Shown: positions 54,215 to 64,000 of the stretch, piece by piece
How the letters are laid out: the number at the start of each line of letters is the position of its first letter
Numbering within the stretch: position 1 is the first letter of the stretch
The notes under the pieces: model-generated
Told to the model about the DNA's origin: nothing
The model's input: the letters and a program-made list of their open reading frames with translations, nothing else
The model's database searches: none
Position numbers and translations under genes: made by a program
DNA from: Leifsonia xyli
GTDB lineage: Bacteria; Actinomycetota; Actinomycetes; Actinomycetales; Microbacteriaceae
Length of the DNA: 64,000 bases
Direction of reading: 5' to 3'
NCBI GenBank assembly: GCA_001647635.1
Contig: CP014761.1
Span: 3,038,001 to 3,102,000 of the forward strand

Positions 54215-55300
54215 TCAGACCTCCTGGGTCGTGGGGAAGATGTCGGCGCCGGCGACGTCCACGGGGTCGCGGTCGGCCGAACGGGGTGCGCCCTGCGGCA
54301 CGGGCACGGCGCGGATGAGCAGGTCGCCGCCGAGGCGCTCGACGTCGAGGATGCGCAGCCGGCGCTGCTCGCCGATGGTCTCGACGCCGATGTCGCCGAG
54401 GGCGAGGCGCGGGCCGCCGAGAAGGGCGGGGGCGAGGTAGACCGCGTACTCGTCGACCAGCCCGGCCGCGACGAACGCGCTGGCGAGCGTCGGTCCGCCT
54501 TCCACGTAGATGCGGCGGAAGCCGCGCTGGTGCAGGTCGGCCACGACCTCGTGCAGGTCGTGGGTTCCCTCGAAGATCACCGGGTTGGGGTGCTGGAAGA
54601 CCGCGGCGTCGTTCGGGACGGCGCGGGTTCCGATCACGACGGGCGTCGGCTGGGTGCCCATCAGCTCGCCGGCGTCGCCGCGCGCGGTGAGGCTCGGGTC
54701 GTCGGCGAGCACGGTGCCGGTGCCGACGACGATCGCGTCGGACGCCTCCCGCTGCTCGTGCACGCGCTGGCGCGCGGCGGCGCCGGTGATCCACTTGCTG
54801 GTGCCGTCGGCGGCGGCGGCGCGGCCGTCGAGGCTGCTCGCCCACTTCACGACGATGTAGGGTCGGCCCAGCCGCGCGGTGATCAGCCAGTCGCCGAGGA
54901 ACTCCTCGATCTCGGGGCGCAGCACCCCACCGGTGACCTCGACGCCCGCCTCCCGCAGGCGCTCGGCGCCGCCGCCTGAGTGGTGACCCGGATCATCGAC
55001 ACCGTAGACGACGCGCGACACTCCCGCCTCGATGAGCGCCACCGAGCAGGGGCCCGTGTGGCCCCAGTGATTGCACGGCTCGAGCGTGACGACGGCGGTC
55101 GCGCCACGTGCGCCGCCCTCGGGCAGCTTGGTCAGCGCATCCACCTCGGCGTGCGGGGTGCCGACGCCGCGATGCCAGCCTTCGGCCAGGATGTTCCCCT
55201 CGGCGTCGAGGAGGACGCACCCGACCCGCGGGTTCACGCCGGTCGCGGGACCGTTGGCGGCGAGTTCGAGCGCCGTGCGCATGGGGGCTTCCCACGTCAT
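54215..55300 (-). CDS. ribD: Bifunctional diaminohydroxyphosphoribosylaminopyrimidine deaminase / 5-amino-6-(5-phosphoribosylamino)uracil reductase
   Basis: A 361-residue fusion. The zinc deaminase domain has HAEVDAL and LEPCNHWGHTGPC; the reductase domain has VVKWASSLDGRAA and YVEGGPTLASAF. First structural gene of the riboflavin operon, behind the FMN riboswitch. ATG 55300 starts at the usual MTWE..MRTALELA; a longer reading that runs into the riboswitch is rejected. Confidence 0.95.
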   Translation of the reverse strand: MTWEAPMRTALELAANGPATGVNPRVGCVLLDAEGNILAEGWHRGVGTPHAEVDALTKLPEGGARGATAVVTLEPCNHWGHTGPCSVALIEAGVSRVVYGVDDPGHHSGGGAERLREAGVEVTGGVLRPEIEEFLGDWLITARLGRPYIVVKWASSLDGRAAAADGTSKWITGAAARQRVHEQREASDAIVVGTGTVLADDPSLTARGDAGELMGTQPTPVVIGTRAVPNDAAVFQHPNPVIFEGTHDLHEVVADLHQRGFRRIYVEGGPTLASAFVAAGLVDEYAVYLAPALLGGPRLALGDIGVETIGEQRRLRILDVERLGGDLLIRAVPVPQGAPRSADRDPVDVAGADIFPTTQEV

Positions 55301-55379
55301 CCCGTTGCCATCCTGTCTCTCGTCGAGACGTGTCGCCGGGGTCGCGCGGGCGCCAGCCCATACGGGCTGCCCACCGTGC

Positions 55380-55518
55380 TGCCTCCCATCCGGACTGAGC
55401 GGCAGGCTCTCGCCTGCACGCATTACCGTCGGTGCCGGAATTCCACCGGCTCAGCAGGGCGCCTGGGCGCACCGCTCGCGGACTGTCACCGCCGGTTCGG
55501 ACTCTCACCGACCCCGGA
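55380..55518 (-). promoter_or_regulatory. FMN riboswitch (RFN element)
   Basis: Read on the minus strand, the conserved blocks appear in order: GGGGTCGGTGAGAGTCCGAA, ACCGGCGGTGACAGTCCGCG, GCCGGTGGAATTCCGGC, ACCGACGGTAATGC and GTCCGGATGGGAGGCAG. The helix-closing ends are near 55518 and 55380. Downstream, a CAGCCC-N4-GGGCTG hairpin (55354-55369) may form part of the expression switch. Binding of FMN should lower ribD-ribE-ribBA-ribH expression. Confidence 0.96.
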
Positions 55519-55521
55519 GCA

Positions 55522-55550
55522 CGTATATTTCGTTGTCGAGTCTAGATCAA
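55522..55550 (-). promoter_or_regulatory. Promoter of the riboflavin operon
   Basis: On the minus strand a -35 TTGATC (55545-55550) and a -10 TATACG (55522-55527) are 17 bases apart and place the start at the first bases of the riboswitch. Confidence 0.6.
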
Positions 55551-55593
55551 CGCGTTCGCGCGCCGTCTATTCCCGCGGGCGTGCGACCTCCCG

Positions 55594-56601
55594 TTACGCC
55601 GCGGCGGCCTCCGCCTGCACGCCCGACTGCGTCAACTGCACGAGTGCGCGGGCTGTGCCCTCGTCGACGATGAGGTCGGTGATCAGCCGTGCCGCCAGGG
55701 CCCCGCGCAGGCTGTGGACCTTCGACGGGCCCGAGACGATGCAGACCCGGCGCGGCACCCGCTTGATGAGGTCGATGTCCGGGCCGCTCGCGCGTTCGTT
55801 CAGCGGGATGCCGTGGTGGCTGCCGTCCTCGCGGAAGAACACGGTCGCCACGTCGCCCACCACGCCGGATTCGTCGAGGGATGCGTAGTCGGCCTGGTCG
55901 AGGTACCCGCCGGCGTAGACATGCGAGCGGACTTCGGAGAAGGGGGAGCCGAGGCCGAAGAGGGCCACATCCATCCGCTCCTGGATGTCGAGGATGCGCC
56001 GAGTGCTCCGCTCGCGCCACATGGCGATCTTGGTCTGAGGGTCGTCGAACAGGGCCGGCACCGGGAACTCCTGGATCGTTCCCGAGTACGTGTCGCCGAA
56101 GCGGCGCAGGATCTCCGACGCGTACAGCACACCGGTCGTGTACGTGTTGCCCGCGCCGTTGAGCTGCACGAACTCGACGTTGTGCAGCTCCTTCGGGATG
56201 AGATGGCGGCTGAGTGCGCTCATCGTGGACCCCCAGGCGATCCCGACGGTCTGGTTGGAGTCGATGAAGCGGTCGAGAATGCGTGCAGCCGAGATCGCCA
56301 CACGCTCCAGGCGGTCGACGTCGCTGATGGCGCTCGGCATCGGGACAATGTGCGCTGCGACCCCGTAGTGCTCGTGGATCGACTGCTGGATCTGGCTTGC
56401 ACCTTCGTGCGGCTCAGCGATCTGGATGGTCACCAGCCCCGACGAGCGCGCGTAGCTGAGCAGGCGGGAGACACTCGACCGAGACGTGTGCATCTCGTGC
56501 GCGATGGCCTCCATGGTGAGGTCCTGCATGTAGTAGAGGTGGCCCGCCTTGAGGGCGTCGCGGACCTTGTCGGGCAGGTGCTCGGTGTCGGGCTGGGGCA
56601 T
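55594..56601 (-). CDS. SorC/DeoR-type sugar-binding transcriptional regulator, probable glycerol regulon regulator
   Basis: A 335-residue regulator. The N-terminal HTH (YYMQDLTMEAIAHEMHTSRSSVSRLL, about residues 23-50) is followed by a SorC-type ligand domain (VGIAWGSTMSALSRHL, VQLNGAGNTYTTGVLYASEI, DVALFGLGSPF). Such regulators bind phosphorylated sugars or polyols. It is divergent from glpD with a 16-bp palindrome between them; a matching palindrome precedes glpF. It is therefore the likely regulator of the glycerol genes, with glycerol 3-phosphate as a plausible effector (inference). Confidence 0.9.
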   Translation of the reverse strand: MPQPDTEHLPDKVRDALKAGHLYYMQDLTMEAIAHEMHTSRSSVSRLLSYARSSGLVTIQIAEPHEGASQIQQSIHEHYGVAAHIVPMPSAISDVDRLERVAISAARILDRFIDSNQTVGIAWGSTMSALSRHLIPKELHNVEFVQLNGAGNTYTTGVLYASEILRRFGDTYSGTIQEFPVPALFDDPQTKIAMWRERSTRRILDIQERMDVALFGLGSPFSEVRSHVYAGGYLDQADYASLDESGVVGDVATVFFREDGSHHGIPLNERASGPDIDLIKRVPRRVCIVSGPSKVHSLRGALAARLITDLIVDEGTARALVQLTQSGVQAEAAAA

Positions 56602-56647
56602 TCGGGGCCTTCTTCGCTGGGTCGGCGTTCCGGGGTCCGATCAGGCG

Positions 56648-56663
56648 GTGCACGTATGTGCAC
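56648..56663. promoter_or_regulatory. Palindromic operator upstream of glpD
   Basis: GTGCAC-GTAT-GTGCAC, centred 41-42 bases upstream of the glpD -10 box (TATAGC, 56697-56702). It shares its half-sites with the palindrome before glpF. Confidence 0.65.
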
Positions 56664-56739
56664 AGCGCTTGATCGAAGTTGTGCCGATGCGAAGACTATA
56701 GCTGCACAGCACTTCTAGACACAGCAACAGGAGAACATC

Positions 56740-58479
56740 GTGACGACGAAGTCGAACACCCGCCCCGAGGTCCAGCGCCTCCGCGAACGCCCCCGAGCAC
56801 AGGTGCTCGTCGTCGGCGGCGGCATCAACGGTCTCGGCACCTTCCGCGACCTCGCCCTCCAGGGCGTCGACGTCGTGCTCGTCGAGCGCAACGACTTCGT
56901 CTCCGGGGCGTCCGCCGCATCCAGCCACATGATCCACGGCGGCATCCGCTACCTCGAGAACGGCGAGTTCCGCCTGGTCAAGGAGTCGGTGACCGAGCGC
57001 AACGGCCTGCTCAAGATCGCGCCGCACTATGTGAAGCCGCTCGAGACGACCATCCCGATCTTCTCGACCTTCTCCGGCATCCTCGCGGCCCCGCTGCGAT
57101 TCCTCACGCACAAGCAGGGCAAGCCGAAGGAGCGCGGCGCGTTCCTCATCAAGACCGGCCTGACCATCTACGACGCGTTCTCGCGCGACGGCGGCTCGGT
57201 GCCGCGGCACAGCTTCCACGGCCGCAAGAAGTCGCTCGAGATCCTGCCGAAGCTCAACCCGGGCCTCAAGTACACGGCGACCTACTTCGACGCGTCGGTG
57301 CACGACCCCGAGCGCCTCGCGCTCGACGTGCTCGCCGACGGGCTCGCCGCCGGTCCCCACGCCCGCGCGGTCAACTACGTCGAGGCGGTCGGGACGCGCG
57401 ACGGCGGCGTGCTGGTCCGCGACCGCGAGACCGGCGAGGAGTTCTCCATCACCGCCGACGTCGTGGTCAACGCCTCCGGCCCCTGGACCGACCTCACCAA
57501 CGAGGCGCTCGGCGGCGCCACCCGGTACATGGGTGGCACCAAGGGATCGCACATCGTCCTCGACAACCCCGAGCTGCTCGAGGCCTGCCGGGGCCGCGAG
57601 ATGTTCTTCGAGAACAACGACGGCCGCATCGTCCTCATCTACCCGCTCAAGGGCCGGGTCATGGTCGGGACCACCGATATCGACGCCGACATGTCCGAGC
57701 GCGCGGTGATCACCGAAGACGAGATCGACTACTTCATCGAGCTGGTCGCGCACGTTTTCCCAACGATCCCGATCACGCGCGATCAGATCGTCTACACCTT
57801 CTCGGGCGTGCGGCCCCTCCCGCGGCACGACGACACGGCGCCGGGATTCGTCTCCCGCGACTACCGCATCGTCCCTGGAACGATCACCGGGCTCGGAGAC
57901 ACCACGGTGCTCAGCCTCGTCGGCGGCAAGTGGACGACCTTCCGCGCGCTCAGCGAGCACCTCGCGAACGAGACCCTCGCAGCGCTGAAGGTCGAGCGCA
58001 CCGTGCCGACCCTCGGCCTCCCGATCGGCGGTGGCGCGGGCTTCCCGACCACCGCGCAGGCCGAGCGCGACTGGGTCGCCCGGTACGGCGCCGATGTCGG
58101 AGCCGAGCGCGCGACCACGCTGCTGCACCGCTACGGCACCAAGGCGAGCTTCGTGATCGACGCGATCGCCGGCTGGGACGGCGAGGACGCGCCGCTCGCG
58201 GCCGCTCCGACCTACTCCCGCGCCGAGATCGACCACCTGGTGCGCAACGAGCACGTCGTGCACCTCGGGGACGTCTTCCTCCGCCGCACCAGCCTCGCCT
58301 TCACGGGGGCGATCACCCCGGCTCTCGTGCACGAGGTGGGCGAAATCGTCGCAAACGCACTCGGATGGTCGCCAAATCAGCGCACGGAGGAGGAAGATTC
58401 GTTCGTAGCGGACCTCGCCGACGCCCACCGGGTGCAGCTCAAGTCGGGGGACGGGAGCGAAGCCGCGGCTGTTCGATAA
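56740..58479 (+). CDS. glpD: Glycerol-3-phosphate dehydrogenase (FAD, membrane-associated)
   Basis: A 579-residue flavoenzyme oxidising glycerol 3-phosphate to dihydroxyacetone phosphate and passing electrons to the quinone pool. The FAD-binding motif is VVGGGINGLGTFRDLALQG near residue 25; SGASAASSHMIHGGIRYLE follows, and IVLIYPLKGRVMVGTTDID is the substrate region. AGGAG precedes the GTG start. It is the first gene of the plus-strand glycerol set and is divergent from the SorC-type regulator. Confidence 0.94.
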   Translation: MTTKSNTRPEVQRLRERPRAQVLVVGGGINGLGTFRDLALQGVDVVLVERNDFVSGASAASSHMIHGGIRYLENGEFRLVKESVTERNGLLKIAPHYVKPLETTIPIFSTFSGILAAPLRFLTHKQGKPKERGAFLIKTGLTIYDAFSRDGGSVPRHSFHGRKKSLEILPKLNPGLKYTATYFDASVHDPERLALDVLADGLAAGPHARAVNYVEAVGTRDGGVLVRDRETGEEFSITADVVVNASGPWTDLTNEALGGATRYMGGTKGSHIVLDNPELLEACRGREMFFENNDGRIVLIYPLKGRVMVGTTDIDADMSERAVITEDEIDYFIELVAHVFPTIPITRDQIVYTFSGVRPLPRHDDTAPGFVSRDYRIVPGTITGLGDTTVLSLVGGKWTTFRALSEHLANETLAALKVERTVPTLGLPIGGGAGFPTTAQAERDWVARYGADVGAERATTLLHRYGTKASFVIDAIAGWDGEDAPLAAAPTYSRAEIDHLVRNEHVVHLGDVFLRRTSLAFTGAITPALVHEVGEIVANALGWSPNQRTEEEDSFVADLADAHRVQLKSGDGSEAAAVR

Positions 58480-58495
58480 ATGCACGAACGTGCAT
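58480..58495. promoter_or_regulatory. Palindromic operator upstream of glpF
   Basis: ATGCACG-AA-CGTGCAT is a perfect 7-2-7 palindrome placed directly after the glpD stop, centred about 40 bases upstream of a likely -10 (AATAGC, 58528-58533; -35 TTGTCA, 58506-58511). It matches the glpD operator in both TGCACG/GTGCA half-sites. Confidence 0.65.
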
Positions 58496-58612
58496 GACAC
58501 GGTTCTTGTCACGGTGGGCGTGGCCGCAATAGCGTTCAAGTGCCCACCCTGACGAGAGCCACACCAGAACGCACAACAGGGTGCGGGTCAACTGAACAAC
58601 TGGAAGGTCAAC

Positions 58613-59389
58613 GTGGACAATATCGGTGTAGATTTCCTGTCCGAGGTGGTCGGCACAGCGCTGCTGCTCCTCCTCGGTACCGGTGTCGTGGCGAACGTCG
58701 CTCTCATCAGGAACAAGGGCTTCAACGGCGGGTTCCTGATGGTCAACTTCGGTTGGGGCATCGGTGTGTTCGCCGGCGTGGTCGTCGCCTACAACTCGGG
58801 CGCGCACCTCAACCCGGCAGTGACGCTCGGCCTGGTCGCGAACCAAGCCAAGACGTTCGGTTCGGCTGCAGCGCACACCCTGGTGCCGGTGAACTTCATC
58901 ACGGTGCTGCTGTACATCCTCGCCCAGCTGATCGGTGCCATGATCGGCGCCGTCCTCACCTGGCTGGCGTACAAGCAGCACTTCGACGAGGAGCCGGACC
59001 CCGCGAACAAGCTGGGCGTCTTCTCGACCGGCCCTGCGATCCGCAGCTACGGCTGGAACCTGGTCACCGAGATCATCGGCACCTTCGTGCTGGTGTTCGT
59101 GGTCATCGCCTTCGGTCACCAGCCCGGACAAGCAGCCGGCCTGGCCGCGCTCGGCGCACTCCCCGTCGCCCTCCTCGTGATCGGCATCGGCGCCAGCCTC
59201 GGTGGACCGACGGGATACGCCATCAACCCAGCACGTGACCTCGGTCCGCGCATCGTGCACGCCATCCTCCCGATCAAGGGCAAGGGACCGAGCGACTGGT
59301 CGTACTCCTGGGTCCCGGTCGTCGGACCGATCATCGGCGGTCTGATCGCAGGCTGGCTCGCACTGCTGCTCCTCCCCATCCTCAAGTAG
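58613..59389 (+). CDS. glpF: Glycerol uptake facilitator (aquaglyceroporin)
   Basis: A 258-residue MIP-family channel with six helices and two half-helices carrying NPA motifs: [11 protein letters not shown] and [10 protein letters not shown]. The Asp after the second NPA-Arg (NPARD) is the mark of glycerol-conducting members. The GTG start has GGAAGG upstream. It lies between glpD and glpK. Confidence 0.94.
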   Translation: MDNIGVDFLSEVVGTALLLLLGTGVVANVALIRNKGFNGGFLMVNFGWGIGVFAGVVVAYNSGAHLNPAVTLGLVANQAKTFGSAAAHTLVPVNFITVLLYILAQLIGAMIGAVLTWLAYKQHFDEEPDPANKLGVFSTGPAIRSYGWNLVTEIIGTFVLVFVVIAFGHQPGQAAGLAALGALPVALLVIGIGASLGGPTGYAINPARDLGPRIVHAILPIKGKGPSDWSYSWVPVVGPIIGGLIAGWLALLLLPILK

Positions 59390-59395
59390 TACCAG

Positions 59396-59426
59396 GGGGC
59401 CGGCCGGGAGCGATCCCGCCGGCCCC
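59396..59426 (+). terminator. Hairpin between glpF and glpK
   Basis: GGGGCCGG (59396-59403) pairs with CCGGCCCC (59419-59426), with further inner pairing. There is no T tract. It may reduce read-through into glpK or stabilise the glpF message. Confidence 0.5.
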
Positions 59427-59462
59427 TCCCCGTTCCACCCCCAAAGAACAAAGGAGTTACCT

Positions 59463-60983
59463 ATGGCCGACTACGTCGTCGCCATCGATCAGGGCACCAC
59501 CAGCACCCGCGCGATCATCTTCGACAAGTCCGGGTCGATCGTGTCGACCGGGCAGCTCGAGCACGAGCAGATCTTCCCGCGCGCGGGCTGGGTCGAGCAC
59601 AACCCGGTGGAGATCTGGAACAACACCCGTGAGGTCATCGGCCAGGCGCTCTCGAAGGCCGACCTGACCCGCCACGACATCGCGGCCGTGGGCATCACCA
59701 ACCAGCGCGAGACCGCGGTGGTGTGGGACAAGAACACCGGCGAGCCGGTCTACAACGCCATCGTCTGGCAGGACACCCGGACCCAGCCGATCGTCGACCG
59801 CCTCGCGGCGGACGGCGGCACGGAGCGGTTCAAGCAGATCGTCGGCCTCCCGCTGGCGACCTACTTCTCGGGCACGAAGATCGTCTGGATCCTCGAGAAC
59901 GTCGAAGGGGCCCGCGAGCGCGCCGAGGCGGGAGACCTCCTTTTCGGCACGACCGACAGCTGGGTGCTCTGGAACCTCACCGGCGGCCCGGACGGCGGCG
60001 TGCACGCGACCGACGTCACCAACGCCTCCCGGACCCTGTTCATGGACCTGGAGACGCTGAGCTGGCGCGACGACATCCTCGAGGTGTTCGGCGTGCCCAA
60101 GTCGATGCTCCCGGAGATCAAGAGCTCCTCCGAGGTCTACGGCCAGGTGGAGTCGTCCAGCCTCCTGCGCGAGGTGCCCGTCGCGGGCATCCTCGGCGAC
60201 CAGCAGGCCGCGACCTTCGGCCAGGCGGCGTTCGATCCGGGCGAGTCCAAGAACACCTACGGCACCGGCAACTTCCTCATCTTCAACACGGGTGAGGAGA
60301 TCGTCCACTCCAAGAACGGTCTGCTGACGACGCTCGGCTACAAGCTGGGAGACGAGAAGCCGCACTACGCCCTGGAGGGCTCGATCGCCGTCACCGGTTC
60401 GCTGGTGCAGTGGCTCCGCGACAACCTGGGCATCATCTCCAGCGCCCCGGAGATCGAGGAGCTGGCGAAGACCGTCGACGACAACGGCGGCGCGTACTTC
60501 GTGCCGGCGTTCTCGGGCCTGTTCGCGCCGTACTGGCGGGCGGACGCCCGCGGCGCTCTCGTCGGCCTCACCCGCTACGTCAACAAGGGTCACATCGCCC
60601 GCGCCGTCCTGGAGGCCACGGCCTTCCAGACCCGCGAGGTGCTGGACGCGGTCAACGCCGATTCCGGTGTGGACCTGACGGAGCTCAAGGTCGACGGCGG
60701 CATGATCGCCAACAACCTGCTCATGCAGTTCCAGGCGGACATCATCGGCGTGCCGGTGGTCCGTCCGGTGGTCGCCGAGACCACCGCCCTCGGCGCGGCC
60801 TACGCGGCCGGTCTCGCGACGGGCTTCTGGGAGAACCTGGATGACCTGCGCAAGAACTGGCAGGAGGACCGCCGCTGGGAGCCGAAGATGGACGAGGCCG
60901 AGCGCGAGCGTCAGCTGCGCCTCTGGAAGAAGGCCGTCACGAAGACCTTCGACTGGGTCGACGCGGACACCCAGAACGACTGA
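59463..60983 (+). CDS. glpK: Glycerol kinase
   Basis: A 506-residue FGGY-family kinase making glycerol 3-phosphate. It has the phosphate-binding loop [10 protein letters not shown] (residues 7-16), [13 protein letters not shown], and the FGGY signatures [20 protein letters not shown] and [21 protein letters not shown] region (here [14 protein letters not shown]). A strong AAAGGAG site precedes the ATG. Its product is the substrate of GlpD and the probable effector of the regulon regulator. Confidence 0.96.
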   Translation: MADYVVAIDQGTTSTRAIIFDKSGSIVSTGQLEHEQIFPRAGWVEHNPVEIWNNTREVIGQALSKADLTRHDIAAVGITNQRETAVVWDKNTGEPVYNAIVWQDTRTQPIVDRLAADGGTERFKQIVGLPLATYFSGTKIVWILENVEGARERAEAGDLLFGTTDSWVLWNLTGGPDGGVHATDVTNASRTLFMDLETLSWRDDILEVFGVPKSMLPEIKSSSEVYGQVESSSLLREVPVAGILGDQQAATFGQAAFDPGESKNTYGTGNFLIFNTGEEIVHSKNGLLTTLGYKLGDEKPHYALEGSIAVTGSLVQWLRDNLGIISSAPEIEELAKTVDDNGGAYFVPAFSGLFAPYWRADARGALVGLTRYVNKGHIARAVLEATAFQTREVLDAVNADSGVDLTELKVDGGMIANNLLMQFQADIIGVPVVRPVVAETTALGAAYAAGLATGFWENLDDLRKNWQEDRRWEPKMDEAERERQLRLWKKAVTKTFDWVDADTQND

Positions 60984-60995
60984 GCAGTCCCACCG

Positions 60996-61031
60996 CGAAG
61001 CGCCGTCCGGCTCCTGCCGGGCGGCGCTTCG
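60996..61031. terminator. Hairpin terminator after glpK
   Basis: CGAAGCGCCGTCCGG (60996-61010) pairs with CCGGGCGGCGCTTCG (61017-61031), with one G-T type mismatch, around a 6-base loop. It lies between converging glpK and HAD genes. Confidence 0.7.
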
Positions 61032-61034
61032 TCG

Positions 61035-61760
61035 TCACGCCAGCAGCGTCGGCAGCTCGTCGAGCGAGCGGATGATGCGCACGCCGGCGTCCAGCGCCTC
61101 CCGCTCGTCGTCGGGGGAGGGGACGGCGTCGCGCCGGTTGAGCCATACGCCGGTCAGGCCCGCCTCGGCCGCGCCGATGGCGTCCGTGCGCAGGCGGTCG
61201 CCCACGTAGGCGGCCTCCTTCGGGAGCACGCCGAACGCGTCGCAGGCCACGCGGAAGATGCGCGCGTCGGGTTTCGGGATGCCGACCTCGCCCGATGCGA
61301 TCAGGTGCTCGATCCGGGCATCCAGCCCCACCGCCTCGACCTTGCGCCGCTGGAAGGCGAGGTCGCCGTTGGTGATCAGGCCGAAGTGGACGCCGGGAAG
61401 GCGCCGCTCGAGCGCATCCAGCGCCGGCAGGGCGTCGTCGTGCAGCGACCAGGCCGCGACATAGTGCTCGAAATAGTCGGCGAACCAGGCGCTCGCCTGC
61501 TGGTCGCTGAGCGCGACGCCGTGGCGCGCGGCGAAGTCGCGGGCGCGCGCCCGCCGCTGACCCTCGAAGTCGAGGTCGCCCGCGAGATAGGAGTGGTAGT
61601 GCTCCTCCTCGAGGTCGTGCCAGATCGTCACCACCTCGTCCGCCTCCAGCGCTCCGTAGGGGGCGCCGAGCGCCTCCGCGTACGCCAGGATGCCGGACTC
61701 CACCGCGGCGCGGTGCGCGAACAGGGTGTCGTCGAGGTCGAACAGGATGACGCGGATCAC
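61035..61760 (-). CDS. HAD family hydrolase
   Basis: A 241-residue haloacid dehalogenase-type phosphatase (YjjG/PynA-like). Motif I is FDLDDTLF, motif II is LITNGD, motif III is the Lys in GIPKPDARIF, and motif IV is YVGDRLRTDAIGA. Substrates may be nucleotides or sugar phosphates. Its ATG overlaps the stop region of the GNAT gene. Confidence 0.92.
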   Translation of the reverse strand: MIRVILFDLDDTLFAHRAAVESGILAYAEALGAPYGALEADEVVTIWHDLEEEHYHSYLAGDLDFEGQRRARARDFAARHGVALSDQQASAWFADYFEHYVAAWSLHDDALPALDALERRLPGVHFGLITNGDLAFQRRKVEAVGLDARIEHLIASGEVGIPKPDARIFRVACDAFGVLPKEAAYVGDRLRTDAIGAAEAGLTGVWLNRRDAVPSPDDEREALDAGVRIIRSLDELPTLLA

Positions 61761-62343
61761 AGCGCGGCCTGAATGTACGTGATGTCAGGCCAGTCGCCGG
61801 CGGGTACGAGGGGGTCGCCCGGCTGGAGGCTCGCGCGCCACTCGTCGAAACGCGCACCGCGCTGCTCCGCGCCGCCGGGCATCACGCCGTCCCAATGGAA
61901 CCCCGCGCGCCGTGCCACCGCGGCGCTGGCTGCGTTGCCCGCGAGGGCGCGCCACACCATCCGGCGCAGCCCCAGCCCCTCCGGCGCGAAGCCGTAGTCG
62001 ATCACGACGCGGAGCGCCTCCGACATCACGCCGAGGCCGCGGGCCTCCGGTGCCAGCCAGTACCCGATCTCACCGCGGTGCTGGTGGATGTCGCCGACGC
62101 TGACCATTCCGACCAGGATCCCGGCGGTGCGGATCGCCCAGGTGCACACCCGACCGCTCGCCCAGCCGTCGGGGACGACGCTCGTCACGAACCCGACCGC
62201 GTGCTGACGCCGGTAGGGCGCCGGCACCGTCGTCCACCGGGCGATGGCCGGGTCGGCGCACAGTTCGGCGATCCGGTCGATGTCGGCCTCGGTCGGCGTC
62301 GAGAGCACGACCCGCTCACCGGACAGCACGACCGGCTTGGGCA

Positions 62344-62344
<1 letters not shown>
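61757..62344 (-). CDS. GNAT family N-acetyltransferase (RimJ/RimL-like)
   Basis: A 195-residue acetyltransferase (LSTPTEADIDRIAELCADPA ... EIGYWLAPEARGLGVMSEALR ... RMVWRALAGNAASAAVARRAGF), with the acetyl-CoA loop RGLGVM and the N[AE]xS motif of the RimJ/RimL group. It starts inside the trpS stop and ends inside the HAD start. Confidence 0.9.

Positions 62345-64000
<1,656 letters not shown>

Overview
The window reads as a chromosomal segment of a high-GC Gram-positive actinobacterium. The best fit is the family Microbacteriaceae, close to Leifsonia. This rests on very high G+C codon use, many GTG starts, actinobacterial gene neighbourhoods (acs, 6C RNA, tad genes, topA, tmk, holB), actinobacterial families (DUF4244, TadE-like Rv3654c type, RamB-type regulator, GTP-dependent PEP carboxykinase) and an LAHTG sortase signal. 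The genus is an inference from remembered protein likeness; the family is more secure. I see no prophage, insertion sequence, CRISPR array or rRNA.

Layout. 1-7.6 kb: a response regulator and a probable partner, thymidine kinase, UDP-glucose dehydrogenase, a DUF4012 protein, a sortase-anchored surface protein and two flavin enzymes. 7.6-14 kb: tRNA-Pro(CGG), a phosphoesterase coupled to a class A penicillin-binding protein, a DUF4177-RidA pair and acetyl-CoA synthetase. 14-24.7 kb: 6C small RNA, a compact tad pilus-type cluster, then topA-tmk-holB, a secreted hydrolase and a TetR regulator. 24.7-33 kb: tRNA-Thr(CGU), a secreted PKD/propeller protein, a TMEM175-type channel, a sigma factor with a membrane PQQ-propeller partner, a D-Ala-D-Ala carboxypeptidase and nicotinamidase. 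33-43.5 kb: an MMPL transporter, an Lrp regulator with an acyl-CoA/aldehyde module, a RamB-like regulator and pckG. 43.5-51.8 kb: ABC exporters, an MFS transporter and an ArsR-SRPBCC-DHFR-like module. 51.8-55.5 kb: the riboflavin operon ribD-ribE-ribBA-ribH behind an FMN riboswitch. 55.5-61 kb: a glycerol regulon (SorC-type regulator, glpD, glpF, glpK). 61-64 kb: HAD hydrolase, GNAT, trpS and the end of an exonuclease III gene.

How it fits together. Acs, the RamB-like regulator and PEP carboxykinase link acetate/fatty-acid use to gluconeogenesis, and GlpFKD feeds the same carbon node. Two near-identical palindromes (TGCACG-N2-YGTGCA type) lie upstream of glpD and of glpF at the same distance from their -10 boxes, which makes the divergent SorC-type protein their probable activator.

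Three points deserve attention. First, three genes (class A PBP, tadA, an ECF sigma factor), and probably the DUF4012 gene as a fourth, each look shifted by exactly one missing base in a short G/C-rich run. That pattern suggests consensus-sequence deletions rather than four independent gene losses. Second, one palindromic element of about 57-70 bp occurs twice, each time filling the gap between converging genes. Third, about ten genes carry a TANNNT box 6-7 bases before the start codon and lack a ribosome binding site, which points to widespread leaderless transcripts. I did not find a clearly new defence or biosynthetic system.
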